This document shows, piece after piece, positions 30,144 to 38,643 of a stretch of 50,949 bases of DNA (its first letter is position 1; every line of letters begins with the position of its first letter). A program made the translations under genes and the position numbers. The notes under the pieces were generated by a model. The model was given only the letters and a program-made list of their open reading frames with translations, had not been told where the DNA came from and ran no database searches. The stretch is from Flavipsychrobacter sp964461535. GTDB lineage: Bacteria > Bacteroidota > Bacteroidia > Chitinophagales > Chitinophagaceae. The DNA lies in assembly GCA_964461535.1 (NCBI GenBank), contig CAYWUY010000015.1, positions 1 through 50,949 on the forward strand, written 5' to 3'.

Positions 30144-30962
30144 TTATCTTTTAAGGGCATTAAATACCAGATGCTCTACTCTTAGCAAAATTCCATTAGG
30201 TGCAGTTCTATACATATTGCTATACAGTTCTTTTCTCCAGGCTATATCTAGCCTGGTTTGACTATTAAATATAAACTGGATAGACGGAGCAATATCAACA
30301 TAGTGCAAATTCCTTTCTGGTGCTATTTGCCCAATAAGTTCAAGCATTATGTTTATATTGGTTTGTTTGTAGCTATTGTAAGCTTTGGGCAACATTAGCC
30401 TGCCGGCAGACAGCATGTAATTATAGGCATACTGAGTTAACGGCCTACTGTAGTCTGCGTCACTTTTATTATTTATTGCTTGTTCATAATAGCAGTTAGT
30501 CGACAATGCTGTTTTGTGTAATAGCTGTGTAGCTATCATTCCCAATTGGTAACCACTGTTATGCCCAAATGTACTAAGCTCTTCTTGGTGCACTTCGCTA
30601 TTGTTGTAAGATATTCTGCTATATGCAGCCATTCTAAAGTGTCTATACACATTGTCGCGACTTAGGAACCTATATTTTAAATAGGCACCGCCACCCTCAG
30701 CTACAAAACTCTTATCTCTATTACTTAAAAAAGCTTCAGCATGAAACATTAGTTTATGGTTAATGCCTATCATTACTTCGGGTATCAGGTGGTAGTTGAT
30801 GTTGTTAGTTTTTATTTCTTGCATCATCCAGTTAGTAGCTCTAAATCCTATTGATTTTGAAGGCATGTTACTAGCCGGGTCTGAGTATACAAATAGCTCT
30901 TGTGCAATACTTTTACTACAAGATACTACCAGCAAAAACAGCAGTACTTTATATCGTAGCAT
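30144..30962 (-). CDS. putative outer-membrane beta-barrel protein of the metal cluster
   Basis: A 272-residue protein from the ATG at 30962 (MLRYKVLLFLLVVSCSKSIAQ, a signal peptide). ATG codons further upstream lie within the preceding gene and add a second non-signal stretch. The mature chain is rich in alternating strands (HKLMFHAEAFLSN, GGAYLKYRFLS, RHFRMAAYSRISYNN, IAPSIQFIFNSQTRLDIAWRKEL) and ends near a strand, as expected for an outer-membrane barrel. The family is not recognised with confidence, but genes of this type often end Bacteroidota HMA/copper clusters. It overlaps the preceding HMA gene by 14 bp. Confidence 0.7.
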   Translation of the reverse strand: MLRYKVLLFLLVVSCSKSIAQELFVYSDPASNMPSKSIGFRATNWMMQEIKTNNINYHLIPEVMIGINHKLMFHAEAFLSNRDKSFVAEGGGAYLKYRFLSRDNVYRHFRMAAYSRISYNNSEVHQEELSTFGHNSGYQLGMIATQLLHKTALSTNCYYEQAINNKSDADYSRPLTQYAYNYMLSAGRLMLPKAYNSYKQTNINIMLELIGQIAPERNLHYVDIAPSIQFIFNSQTRLDIAWRKELYSNMYRTAPNGILLRVEHLVFNALKR

Positions 30963-31488
30963 GGTATACACGTTTTGCTTTTTGTTTGCCATTAGGGCAA
31001 CAGCTATCCATATACCCCGTTTCATAACACTTCAGCTTGGTAAACTTACCATACTTTTTGTGTTCAGCAATAGTTACGTAATTCTTGTCTACTATCTTAA
31101 ATGTAAGGTCTCCTGAAAAATCTTTTTTAGCCACATTTACAAAGTGTACAGTGTTGCCTGCTATATCTAAATGTGTATCATTTTCAATTGTTGTGCTAGG
31201 TATGTTAGCCGTAATTTTCATGCTAGCAACTGCAAACCCTGCATCTTGTACAGCTTTTTTTATAGCATCTATTTCTACAGGTGCATCATTTTTTACACTT
31301 ATACTATAAGTTGATGCCTCAATATTTACATCTATTTTATCAATGTATTTTACTTTTAGTAGTGCATTGTAAATAGCTTTACTACACATGCTGCATGTAA
31401 GCCCGCTAGCTGTTAAGTCAATATGTTTTATTTGTGCATTAGCTATATTATAGCATAGCAATGCCATTATGAAAATTATACGTTTCAT
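30949..31488 (-). CDS. exported HMA-domain metal-binding protein (179 aa)
   Basis: A signal peptide (RIIFIMALLCYNIANAQ) precedes a heavy-metal-associated ferredoxin-like domain with TCSMCSKAI (Cys32 and Cys35). The last 80 residues form a second part with beta strands and a Cys-rich end: KLKCYETGYMDSCCPNGK. The SCC motif near the C-terminus recurs in the 109-aa HMA protein next door. It probably binds copper or a similar soft metal in the periplasm. It lies 40 bp after that gene and overlaps the following barrel gene by 14 bp. Confidence 0.83.
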   Translation of the reverse strand: MKRIIFIMALLCYNIANAQIKHIDLTASGLTCSMCSKAIYNALLKVKYIDKIDVNIEASTYSISVKNDAPVEIDAIKKAVQDAGFAVASMKITANIPSTTIENDTHLDIAGNTVHFVNVAKKDFSGDLTFKIVDKNYVTIAEHKKYGKFTKLKCYETGYMDSCCPNGKQKAKRVYHATI

Positions 31489-31528
31489 GTACTTGTTGTT
31501 TTTGGGATAAATTAGAAGAATGAATAGC

Positions 31529-31858
31529 CTACTTTTTGCCGTCGTATTGGCAACAAGAGTGTAAGTTTTTGTAGGCTTTCATATCGCCAACAAATTTCTC
31601 TGTGTCGTAGCCAGATGCTGCTACACCCTTTTGTATAGTTTCATTGTTAGTTTTGCCGTCATCGTATGTCACGGTAAGTACTTTACTTTTTTTATCCCAA
31701 ATGGCGCTAGAGGCTCCTGCTTTTTTAGCTGCTGTTTCTATGGTTTTAGCACATTGTCCGCAGTTGCCAGATACCTTAATTTTTTCGGTTTTAGACGCTG
31801 CAAGTAAAGAAGTAGCAGAAAAGAAAACTGCTGATATTAAAACGATTATTTTTTTCAT
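31529..31858 (-). CDS. exported HMA-domain metal-binding protein (109 aa)
   Basis: A signal peptide (IIVLISAVFFSATSLLAA) is followed by an HMA domain with SGNCGQCAKTIE (Cys33 and Cys36) and IWDKKSKVLTVTYDD. After the domain the chain ends AYKNLHSCCQYDGKK, with a Cys pair close to the C-terminus. A periplasmic copper-type chaperone or scavenger is the likely role, by family and by neighbours. It lies 96 bp after the HYC_CC_PP gene; the spacer holds a TGGGTA/TACCCA inverted repeat at 31911-31929. Confidence 0.85.
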   Translation of the reverse strand: MKKIIVLISAVFFSATSLLAASKTEKIKVSGNCGQCAKTIETAAKKAGASSAIWDKKSKVLTVTYDDGKTNNETIQKGVAASGYDTEKFVGDMKAYKNLHSCCQYDGKK

Positions 31859-31954
31859 TGTTTTGTCTTTAAGAAGTTGATTAATTAAATATTAAGTGTG
31901 ATTTTATCAATGGGTATATCTTTTACCCACTTTGCTCGTATGCACTTAATTAAA

Positions 31955-32356
31955 TCATATTCTTAAGTTCCGAATGAAAATGTATTCTGGACAGGATTTG
32001 GGTATGTTATAGGGCAAAGAAACATTACAATGTATTCTTGGCTCAATAATTCTAGTTGTCGTATTTTCCTTGTAATAAAAAGATGTGTTTTCTGGAAGGG
32101 TAGCTACTAACAGTATTGGTGATACAATATCTTCTACACCTAATTTATGTTCACCTGCTTTCAGTATTGTTAACTCATCTTTGCAGCATCCTTCACTTTC
32201 TTCCTTATCCATGCCACAGTTTTCGCAACTGTCGCCTTGGTGTTCGTGCAGGGCTACTTGCACTATCTCTCCCATGCAATAGTGTGTATATACTGTTGCG
32301 CCTGTAGAGGTAACAGCATATAATATTGCAAATAATATGGAAAGTAGTTTTTTCAT
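31955..32356 (-). CDS. HYC_CC_PP family protein
   Basis: A 133-residue exported protein that shows each element in the family name: HYCMGE after the signal peptide, CENCGMD and GCCKDE in the middle, and the proline pair in SLPYNIPKSCPEYI near the end. The signal is LLSILFAILYAVTSTGA. The family is a Bacteroidota protein of unknown function that often occurs next to copper/heavy-metal genes; the Cys and His residues suggest metal binding. It lies 60 bp after copA on the same strand. Confidence 0.87.
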   Translation of the reverse strand: MKKLLSILFAILYAVTSTGATVYTHYCMGEIVQVALHEHQGDSCENCGMDKEESEGCCKDELTILKAGEHKLGVEDIVSPILLVATLPENTSFYYKENTTTRIIEPRIHCNVSLPYNIPKSCPEYIFIRNLRI

Positions 32357-32416
32357 TTACAAGAACAAAGATAAAGATTTTAATAGTTGATATGTATGTA
32401 GATGTCTAAAATCATG

Positions 32417-34639
32417 TTAAGCTTCTATCTTTTTCCATTTAAGTCTTAAACTATTCATTACTACCGATATTGAGCTTAGTGCCATTGCAGCGCCTGCAAT
32501 CATAGGATTTAGTAAAAATCCATTTACAGGATATAAGATGCCGGCAGCTACAGGTATAGCTATTACATTGTAAGCAAACGCCCAAAACAGATTACTGTGA
32601 ATTGTTTTAACGGTAAGTCTAGAAATATTAATAGCTGTTGCAATCTTTTTTAAGTCCGATGACATTAGAGTCATACCTGCTACATCCATGGCAATATCAG
32701 AACCTGTGCCCATAGCTATGCTTACATCTGCCTGGGCTAATGCTTGGCTATCGTTTATGCCATCTCCTGCCATTCCAACAATATGTCCTTCTTTCTGTTG
32801 ATTTTTTATAAAGTCAGCTTTCTGTTGTGGAGATACATCAGATATATAAGAAGTTATTCCTGCCTCAGCAGCCACAGCATATGCAGTTTGAAAATTGTCA
32901 CCAGTTAACATGTGTACGGCTATCCCTTCATTTTTTAGCAGTTGTATTGCTGCTGCTGATTCTGATTTTACTTTATCGGCTATAGCTATGGCACACAGGG
33001 CTTCAAATGAATTGCATAGCCAAACAACGGTATTCGCATTTGTAGTCCATTCTTTGGCTTTTTGTTCCAGCTCAGGTACTATTCTTATATTCATTTCTGT
33101 AAGCAGTTTCCAACTGCCTATGAAGTATATAGTCCCACTATGCAAAGCAGTAACTCCACTACCCGTAATACTGCTAAACGAATTTATTTCTGCCGGTTCT
33201 ATTTGTAGCGATTTGAAGAAAGAGGTTACTGCTGTAGCAAGAGGATGCTCAGATTTCATTTCCATACCTAGAGCAATAGCTGATAGTGCTGATGTGTCAG
33301 TATTCTTTAGCCAAGCTATATCTATAACCTGAGGCAGACCTTCTGTAATGGTGCCTGTTTTGTCTAGCACTATAGTGTCTATTTGGTGTATTTTTTCTAG
33401 GCTCTCAGCATCTTTTACTAGTATTCCGTATTCAGCGCCTTTACCCACTCCGGCTATTACTGCTGTTGGTGTAGCAAGACCTAGAGCACAAGGGCAGGCT
33501 ACAACTAGTACTGTTATGGTAGATAGTAAGGCATGTTCTAAAGCATTTTCTTTAGCCAAAGCCATCCATAAAACCCCTGTTAGAAGAGCTACCGCGAGAA
33601 CTACAGGGACAAATATACCGGCTATTTTATCTGCCATCTTCTGCATTGGAGCTTTAGAACCCTGCGCTTCCTGCACTTTCTTTATGATGTGTGCCAGCAT
33701 AGTATCCTTGCCCACCTTCTCTGCCTTAAACTGAAAACTTCCTTTTTGATTAATGGTGCCTGCAAATACTTTGTCGCCCGCTGTTTTTAGTACAGCTATT
33801 GGTTCTCCGGTAATCATACTTTCATTTACGTATGAGTTCCCCGATGTAACAATTCCGTCTACCGGAATTTTTTCACCTGGCTTGACAATAATTGTATCTT
33901 CAACCTCTACCTCGCTCAATCCCACTAGTTCTTCATTTCCGTTTGGCGTTAGTCTGTTAACGGTATCAGGTTGTAGCCCCATTAGCTTTTTTATGGCAGA
34001 AGATGTAGACGCCTTGGCTTTTTCTTCTAACAGTTTCCCGAGCAGTATAAATGTTATCACTACAGCCGATGCCTCAAAGTATATGGGTGCGTGCACGCCC
34101 ACATGCATCCATACATGAGGAAATAGTGTATTAAATATACTAAAGCCATATGCAATACCTGTACTTAGTGCTACTAGGGTATCCATATTGGCACTTCGGC
34201 TTTTAGCTTGTTTCCATGCAGTAACATAAAATTGCTTGCCAAACAAAAACAATACTGGGGTAGCAAGTGCCCACATAATATAGTTAGCAAAAGGCATATG
34301 CATAAACACCATGCTGATTACCATAAGTGGTGTAGTTAAAACAATTGCCCATATGGTATTTCGTAGTAGCTTTTTATACTTTTTTTCTTCTATGGCTTCT
34401 ATAGCTGCAGGCGTAACATTGTCCTCAACTATCAGTCCATATCCAATTGCGTTTACTGCTTTTTGTATTGTTTTTAGGTTTACTTCTTCCGGATTAAAAT
34501 CAATTACGGCTGATGCGTTAGCATAATTTACCGCAGCGTTGTATACACCTTTTTGCCCGTTTATTGTTTTTTCAACACTATTGGCGCAAGATGCACAGGT
34601 CATTCCTGTTACAGGGAATATTTTCTTTTCTTTTTTCAT
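32417..34639 (-). CDS. copA: copper-type P1B ATPase
   Basis: A 740-residue heavy-metal exporter. It has one N-terminal HMA domain with GMTCASC (Cys15 and Cys18), eight membrane segments, the TGEP actuator loop (MITGEPIAV), the CPC motif in VACPCALGLATP, the phosphorylation site DKTGTITEG and GDGINDSQ. The last membrane segments carry YNVIAIPVAAG and MALSSISVVMNSLRLK, the signature of the Cu(I)-specific P1B-1 group. It pumps Cu(I) out of the cytosol. It lies 67 bp after the HMA-AraC regulator and before three exported metal-binding proteins, all on the minus strand. Confidence 0.95.
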   Translation of the reverse strand: MKKEKKIFPVTGMTCASCANSVEKTINGQKGVYNAAVNYANASAVIDFNPEEVNLKTIQKAVNAIGYGLIVEDNVTPAAIEAIEEKKYKKLLRNTIWAIVLTTPLMVISMVFMHMPFANYIMWALATPVLFLFGKQFYVTAWKQAKSRSANMDTLVALSTGIAYGFSIFNTLFPHVWMHVGVHAPIYFEASAVVITFILLGKLLEEKAKASTSSAIKKLMGLQPDTVNRLTPNGNEELVGLSEVEVEDTIIVKPGEKIPVDGIVTSGNSYVNESMITGEPIAVLKTAGDKVFAGTINQKGSFQFKAEKVGKDTMLAHIIKKVQEAQGSKAPMQKMADKIAGIFVPVVLAVALLTGVLWMALAKENALEHALLSTITVLVVACPCALGLATPTAVIAGVGKGAEYGILVKDAESLEKIHQIDTIVLDKTGTITEGLPQVIDIAWLKNTDTSALSAIALGMEMKSEHPLATAVTSFFKSLQIEPAEINSFSSITGSGVTALHSGTIYFIGSWKLLTEMNIRIVPELEQKAKEWTTNANTVVWLCNSFEALCAIAIADKVKSESAAAIQLLKNEGIAVHMLTGDNFQTAYAVAAEAGITSYISDVSPQQKADFIKNQQKEGHIVGMAGDGINDSQALAQADVSIAMGTGSDIAMDVAGMTLMSSDLKKIATAINISRLTVKTIHSNLFWAFAYNVIAIPVAAGILYPVNGFLLNPMIAGAAMALSSISVVMNSLRLKWKKIEA

Positions 34640-34706
34640 GTAAAAAATGATACTGCAAATATCCTGCTTTTATTACAAGGTATTTTTACACCATTTTGTG
34701 TATTGC

Positions 34707-35291
34707 TTATATAATTTTTTGTTGCGAAAGATTTGAATCTATAGGCTTACGCGATCTTATGCCGTTCTTTTTAAATTGACTAGGAGTCATTCCTGTAATC
34801 TTTTTAAACTGAGCAGATAAATGCGCTATACTACTATAGCCCATGTTTTCTGCAATATCGGTGAGATTCATTTCGTTGTATACCAACAGTTCTTTTATCC
34901 GCTCAGTTTTTTGCTGCAAAATATACTGCTCTATAGTAATGCCTTCACTAGATGAAAATAAACTGCTTAGATAAGCATAGTCATAGTGCAGATGCTGTAC
35001 TATCAGTTCGCTATATTTAAGTATGCTTGGCGTTTGCGAATGATGAATTTCCTGAATGATGATGCTTTTAATTTGTTCTATAGTTTTACTTTTCTGATCA
35101 TCTAGCTTTTCAAATCCTAGTTCCAGTAGTCTAACATTGAGTCGGTGCTCGGTAGCTGTACTTAAAGAATTTTCTCTAATCTCTACATAACCTAGACCTA
35201 TTGAACTGTATACAATCTCCAAGTCGTCAAATATCTGTTTTACTGCAGCTATACACCTGCTACAGACCATATTTTTTATTTGCACGGTCAT
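34707..35291 (-). CDS. AraC-family regulator with N-terminal HMA-like domain
   Basis: A 194-residue protein. The start at 35291 (MTVQIKNMVCSRC) is chosen over the ATG at 35324, because the chain then begins with the first strand of an HMA-like fold. Residues 1-70 resemble a heavy-metal-associated domain with CSRC (Cys10 and Cys13), and LLELGFEKL stands where HMA domains have the last helix/strand. The last 100 residues are an AraC-type double helix-turn-helix: LTDIAENMGYSSIAHLSAQF, KITGMTPSQFKKNG. It probably senses metal directly and regulates copA 67 bp downstream. It follows the PAS kinase gene by 62 bp. Confidence 0.8.
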   Translation of the reverse strand: MTVQIKNMVCSRCIAAVKQIFDDLEIVYSSIGLGYVEIRENSLSTATEHRLNVRLLELGFEKLDDQKSKTIEQIKSIIIQEIHHSQTPSILKYSELIVQHLHYDYAYLSSLFSSSEGITIEQYILQQKTERIKELLVYNEMNLTDIAENMGYSSIAHLSAQFKKITGMTPSQFKKNGIRSRKPIDSNLSQQKII

Positions 35292-35353
35292 GAAAATATT
35301 TTTAGTATAGCTAAAGGTACTCACTATATAGCTATTTGGGTATGGTAAGTATG

Positions 35354-37576
35354 TTATACTACTAACACATCTTCTGTTTCAAGCGGTAGCGCAATTATAA
35401 ATTCAGTACCCTTTCCCAGTGTACTTCTTACATTTATTTCACCACCTAGTGTTTCTACTTGTGTTTTTACCATATATAGACCTATACCCTTACCATCAGC
35501 CACACCAGTATGAAAGCGTTTATACAGACCAAATATTTTATCCTTATTTCTCTCTAAATCTATACCTATTCCATTGTCTTTAAAAGTTAAGTATACTTTA
35601 TTGTTCTTTACACTACTCTTAATTTCTATAGTAGTAGTTTCATCGGGTTTAGCGTATTTTATACTATTCGATATTAAATTGTAAAAAATGCTTCGCATAT
35701 AGCTTTTTAGGGCTAGTAAATCATTTTTATGTTCAAAGTTTGTTTTAAAAATCACTGGTGTACTTAGTTGGTCTAGTGCGCTTATCTGTTGTATTTCACT
35801 TACTAGTTCGCTAAACACAACATTCTCTTTTCGTTCTCCTACTTTTCTGCGAGTTTGTAATATTTGGTTTAAATCTCTTATTACATCGTCTAGGCAACGA
35901 GAGCTTTCATAAATACCTTCAGATAGTTCTTTTACTTCGTCATTATTTAGCTGTTCCTCTATAAATAATTTTGATAGTCCTACAATTGTGGCTAAAGGAG
36001 ACCGTAGGTTATGTGAGACTATATAGCCAAACTGCTCTAAGTCTTTATTTCTCTGAAGCAAGTCGTTTGTTAGTCGTTCTTTTTGTAGTTGCTCTAGTTT
36101 TTTCTCGGTAATCAGTTCTGTAAATACTATTATACCTCCAGGCTCACCCGATGCTTTATACCAAGGGTGTATTTCCCATTTCAGCCATTCATGAGTTCCG
36201 TTAGCTCTAACGAATGTATCTTCTTCACACTTCTCTATATTTCCTTTTAAGCACCTGCTATGTATTTCTTTCCACCGTGCCGGCAAATGTGGGAAAAGTT
36301 CATAATGATTTTTCCCAATAACGCTTCCGGGTTCAATGTTGAAATCTTTATACCATTTGTCGCTAGCTAGTAGATAGTTCATATCAGTATCTAACATAGC
36401 TAATGCAGCAGGGCTGTTTTTTATAAATAATTTTAGTTGTTCCCTGCTTTCCAGTAACGCATATTCAGACATTCTTTTAGCAGTAATATCTATTGAATAG
36501 CCAACTACACCGGTAACAGTTTTTTTCTCATTAAGTATGGGAGTAAATACAGTTCTGAAATATTTTTCTTCTCCATTTAAAGAGTATACAGGATAACATA
36601 AACCTATTTCTCCTTTAAGGGCTTTGTTCAGTTGATTTTCTCGTTCTGTTCTAGATTTCTCGTCTAAAAAGCTGTATAACTCAATACCTTTTACAGGTTC
36701 ATTGCCCGATATTAGTTTGTATTTTTCTCTAAAGTGCTCATTGTATGCTAATAGGCATTTTTGAGTGTCAACTAGCCATAAAGAACCTTCAATACTCTCA
36801 AAAACCGCATTCAGCATATTGTTGCGTTCTATCAACTCCTGCTGAGTTCTTACATTTTCTGTAACGTCGTTAAAGAATACTGATAATATCTCGTGATAGG
36901 GTTGTGTGCACCCTGAAAGATGCTTGTGGCTTGATGGTAAATAGGCGTCAAAACAACCACCTTTACCCATCATCTTATATTCATCAAATATTTTTTCAAA
37001 CTCAGTTCCTTTCAAGTCTGGTATAGCATCGAAGATATTCTGTCCGGTTAGCTCCCGGTCGTGTACATTTAATATTCTTTTGCAGGCACTATTGGCATAA
37101 ACAATAAATCCGCTTGGTCTAATGGATAGAAAAGCCTCGGTAATGGTTTCTAATATGTTTGAGGTCTCTTCCGATTTTTTTATCAGTTGAGTTTCTAATG
37201 CTTTATGTTCAGTAATATCTACCGCAATTCCCGTTAAGGTGTCTGGTACGCCTGGTCTACCTTTAGTATATATCGCATTCCCTCTTACTGTTTTTATATC
37301 ACCATTTATGTGGTGTAGTCTAAATTCCTTGGTGCTTCTGCCATTTGTAATAGCTTCTTCTATCCATGAATAGTATAATTCTTTATCTTCAGGATGTAGT
37401 ATTTTTAAAAATATATTTCTATCTGCCATTACCTGTTCTGGAGTATAGCCTAATAGTCTATAACAAGCATCGTTAGCAAATAGTACGTTTAGAGAGTTGG
37501 CATCAATACACCATATTACCTCATCAATAGATTGTTTTATAATTTCAGTAATCCGATTTTGTAATAAAGTGCTCAT
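35354..37576 (-). CDS. multi-PAS sensor histidine kinase
   Basis: A 740-residue protein without clear membrane segments, so probably cytosolic. It has four PAS-type repeats (roughly 10-125, 135-240, 250-370, 375-490); the first and third have typical PAC ends (GIAVDITEHK, GYSIDITAKR). The dimerisation/phosphoacceptor helix has the H-box YIVSHNLRSPLATIVG, followed by the N-box LISNSIKYA and the G-boxes KDNGIGID and GKGIGLYMVKTQ. No response regulator lies nearby and there is no receiver domain. It precedes the HMA-AraC regulator by 62 bp, which may or may not reflect a functional link. Confidence 0.93.
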   Translation of the reverse strand: MSTLLQNRITEIIKQSIDEVIWCIDANSLNVLFANDACYRLLGYTPEQVMADRNIFLKILHPEDKELYYSWIEEAITNGRSTKEFRLHHINGDIKTVRGNAIYTKGRPGVPDTLTGIAVDITEHKALETQLIKKSEETSNILETITEAFLSIRPSGFIVYANSACKRILNVHDRELTGQNIFDAIPDLKGTEFEKIFDEYKMMGKGGCFDAYLPSSHKHLSGCTQPYHEILSVFFNDVTENVRTQQELIERNNMLNAVFESIEGSLWLVDTQKCLLAYNEHFREKYKLISGNEPVKGIELYSFLDEKSRTERENQLNKALKGEIGLCYPVYSLNGEEKYFRTVFTPILNEKKTVTGVVGYSIDITAKRMSEYALLESREQLKLFIKNSPAALAMLDTDMNYLLASDKWYKDFNIEPGSVIGKNHYELFPHLPARWKEIHSRCLKGNIEKCEEDTFVRANGTHEWLKWEIHPWYKASGEPGGIIVFTELITEKKLEQLQKERLTNDLLQRNKDLEQFGYIVSHNLRSPLATIVGLSKLFIEEQLNNDEVKELSEGIYESSRCLDDVIRDLNQILQTRRKVGERKENVVFSELVSEIQQISALDQLSTPVIFKTNFEHKNDLLALKSYMRSIFYNLISNSIKYAKPDETTTIEIKSSVKNNKVYLTFKDNGIGIDLERNKDKIFGLYKRFHTGVADGKGIGLYMVKTQVETLGGEINVRSTLGKGTEFIIALPLETEDVLVV

Positions 37577-37696
37577 TATTAGTTAGTTACGGGTTCAACA
37601 AGTTAATAAAATACTATTGAACAACAAAACTTTTGTTAACAAAAATTTCAAATGAGACTATAGTGAATTTGTATAGTATTGATTAGTAGCGTTGTA

Positions 37697-38638
37697 TTAT
37701 AGCTTCAAGAATTGCTTGATTTTCCAGATTTTGGAATTATTCTTTTTTAAGATTAAATATAGTTGTCGCTCTCCCCCAAAATTTCTAAAGAATTTTTCTA
37801 CTCCTGGGTCCATGCTACCTTCAAAATCAAAAGTTATTAAACCTTTGTTTTTACTTTCTAGTATAGCACTCCATAATAGGTAGCTCATAGCTTTAAAGTT
37901 GGTACTTCCGGGTCTTTGACTACCCATTAAATAATAGCAACAATTGCTATCCCATACTGTCCATATAATAGCTTCTATTTGCCCGCCTTCCGATGCTGCC
38001 CATATTTTTCCGCAGTTATAATCTTTACAGGCTTTGTATAGTTCGCTCAAAACTTCTTTTGAGTAATGCGTATTTTTCTTTTTTTGTTGTAAAGTATGTT
38101 TATGGTACTCATGTAATGTATCTAATAGAAAGTCGTCATTTGTAATGGTCAGTTCTTTCTGGCCTGTAGCTATATTTTTCTGTGTAGCTTTCTTTAAGTT
38201 ACCCCATAGGGTATTTTCAGTTTCTTTTAGATTTATGTGAAATGTTTGCTGAACATCTACTGTATATCCATATTGTTTAAACAATCCTACTTGCTTAATG
38301 CCGGGATGTATTGCAGTATAGCATACATCTGTATGTGGAAGTTGTTCTAATAGCTGTTCTATTATATCATGCTCATAGCCATCTTTGTTAGACTCCTTTA
38401 CATCTTTAGGAATAAAAGCTACCGGTCCAAGGTAGGGTGTTAAGGTAGGGGTCCTCATTATATTTATACCTAGCTTTTGCTCTACAGGATAAGCCCAAGC
38501 CCCTATGGTTTCTTCACCTTTACAAGCTAATACAGCATCCCATTTTTTGCACACAATGTCTAGCCACCATGGCTTGCCAAACAAGGGTATTTCTTGTTGG
38601 GCAACACATAATTTTATGTAGGCTTCTTTGTTAGTCAT
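37697..38638 (-). CDS. FemAB/GNAT-like acyltransferase
   Basis: A 313-residue soluble protein. The N-terminal half has PLFGKPWWLDIVCKKWDAV and TLTPYLGPVAF; the C-terminal half has KATQKNIATGQKEL, AIIWTVWDSNCCYYLMGSQ and KGLITFDFEGSMDPGVEKFF. This is the double-GNAT layout of the FemAB/LPG-synthase-like acetyltransferases, often annotated as lipid II:glycine glycyltransferase-like or GNAT proteins in Bacteroidota. The substrate is unknown. It follows the LolC/E-like permease gene by only 5 bp. Confidence 0.75.
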   Translation of the reverse strand: MTNKEAYIKLCVAQQEIPLFGKPWWLDIVCKKWDAVLACKGEETIGAWAYPVEQKLGINIMRTPTLTPYLGPVAFIPKDVKESNKDGYEHDIIEQLLEQLPHTDVCYTAIHPGIKQVGLFKQYGYTVDVQQTFHINLKETENTLWGNLKKATQKNIATGQKELTITNDDFLLDTLHEYHKHTLQQKKKNTHYSKEVLSELYKACKDYNCGKIWAASEGGQIEAIIWTVWDSNCCYYLMGSQRPGSTNFKAMSYLLWSAILESKNKGLITFDFEGSMDPGVEKFFRNFGGERQLYLILKKNNSKIWKIKQFLKL

Positions 38639-38643
38639 TGTGC

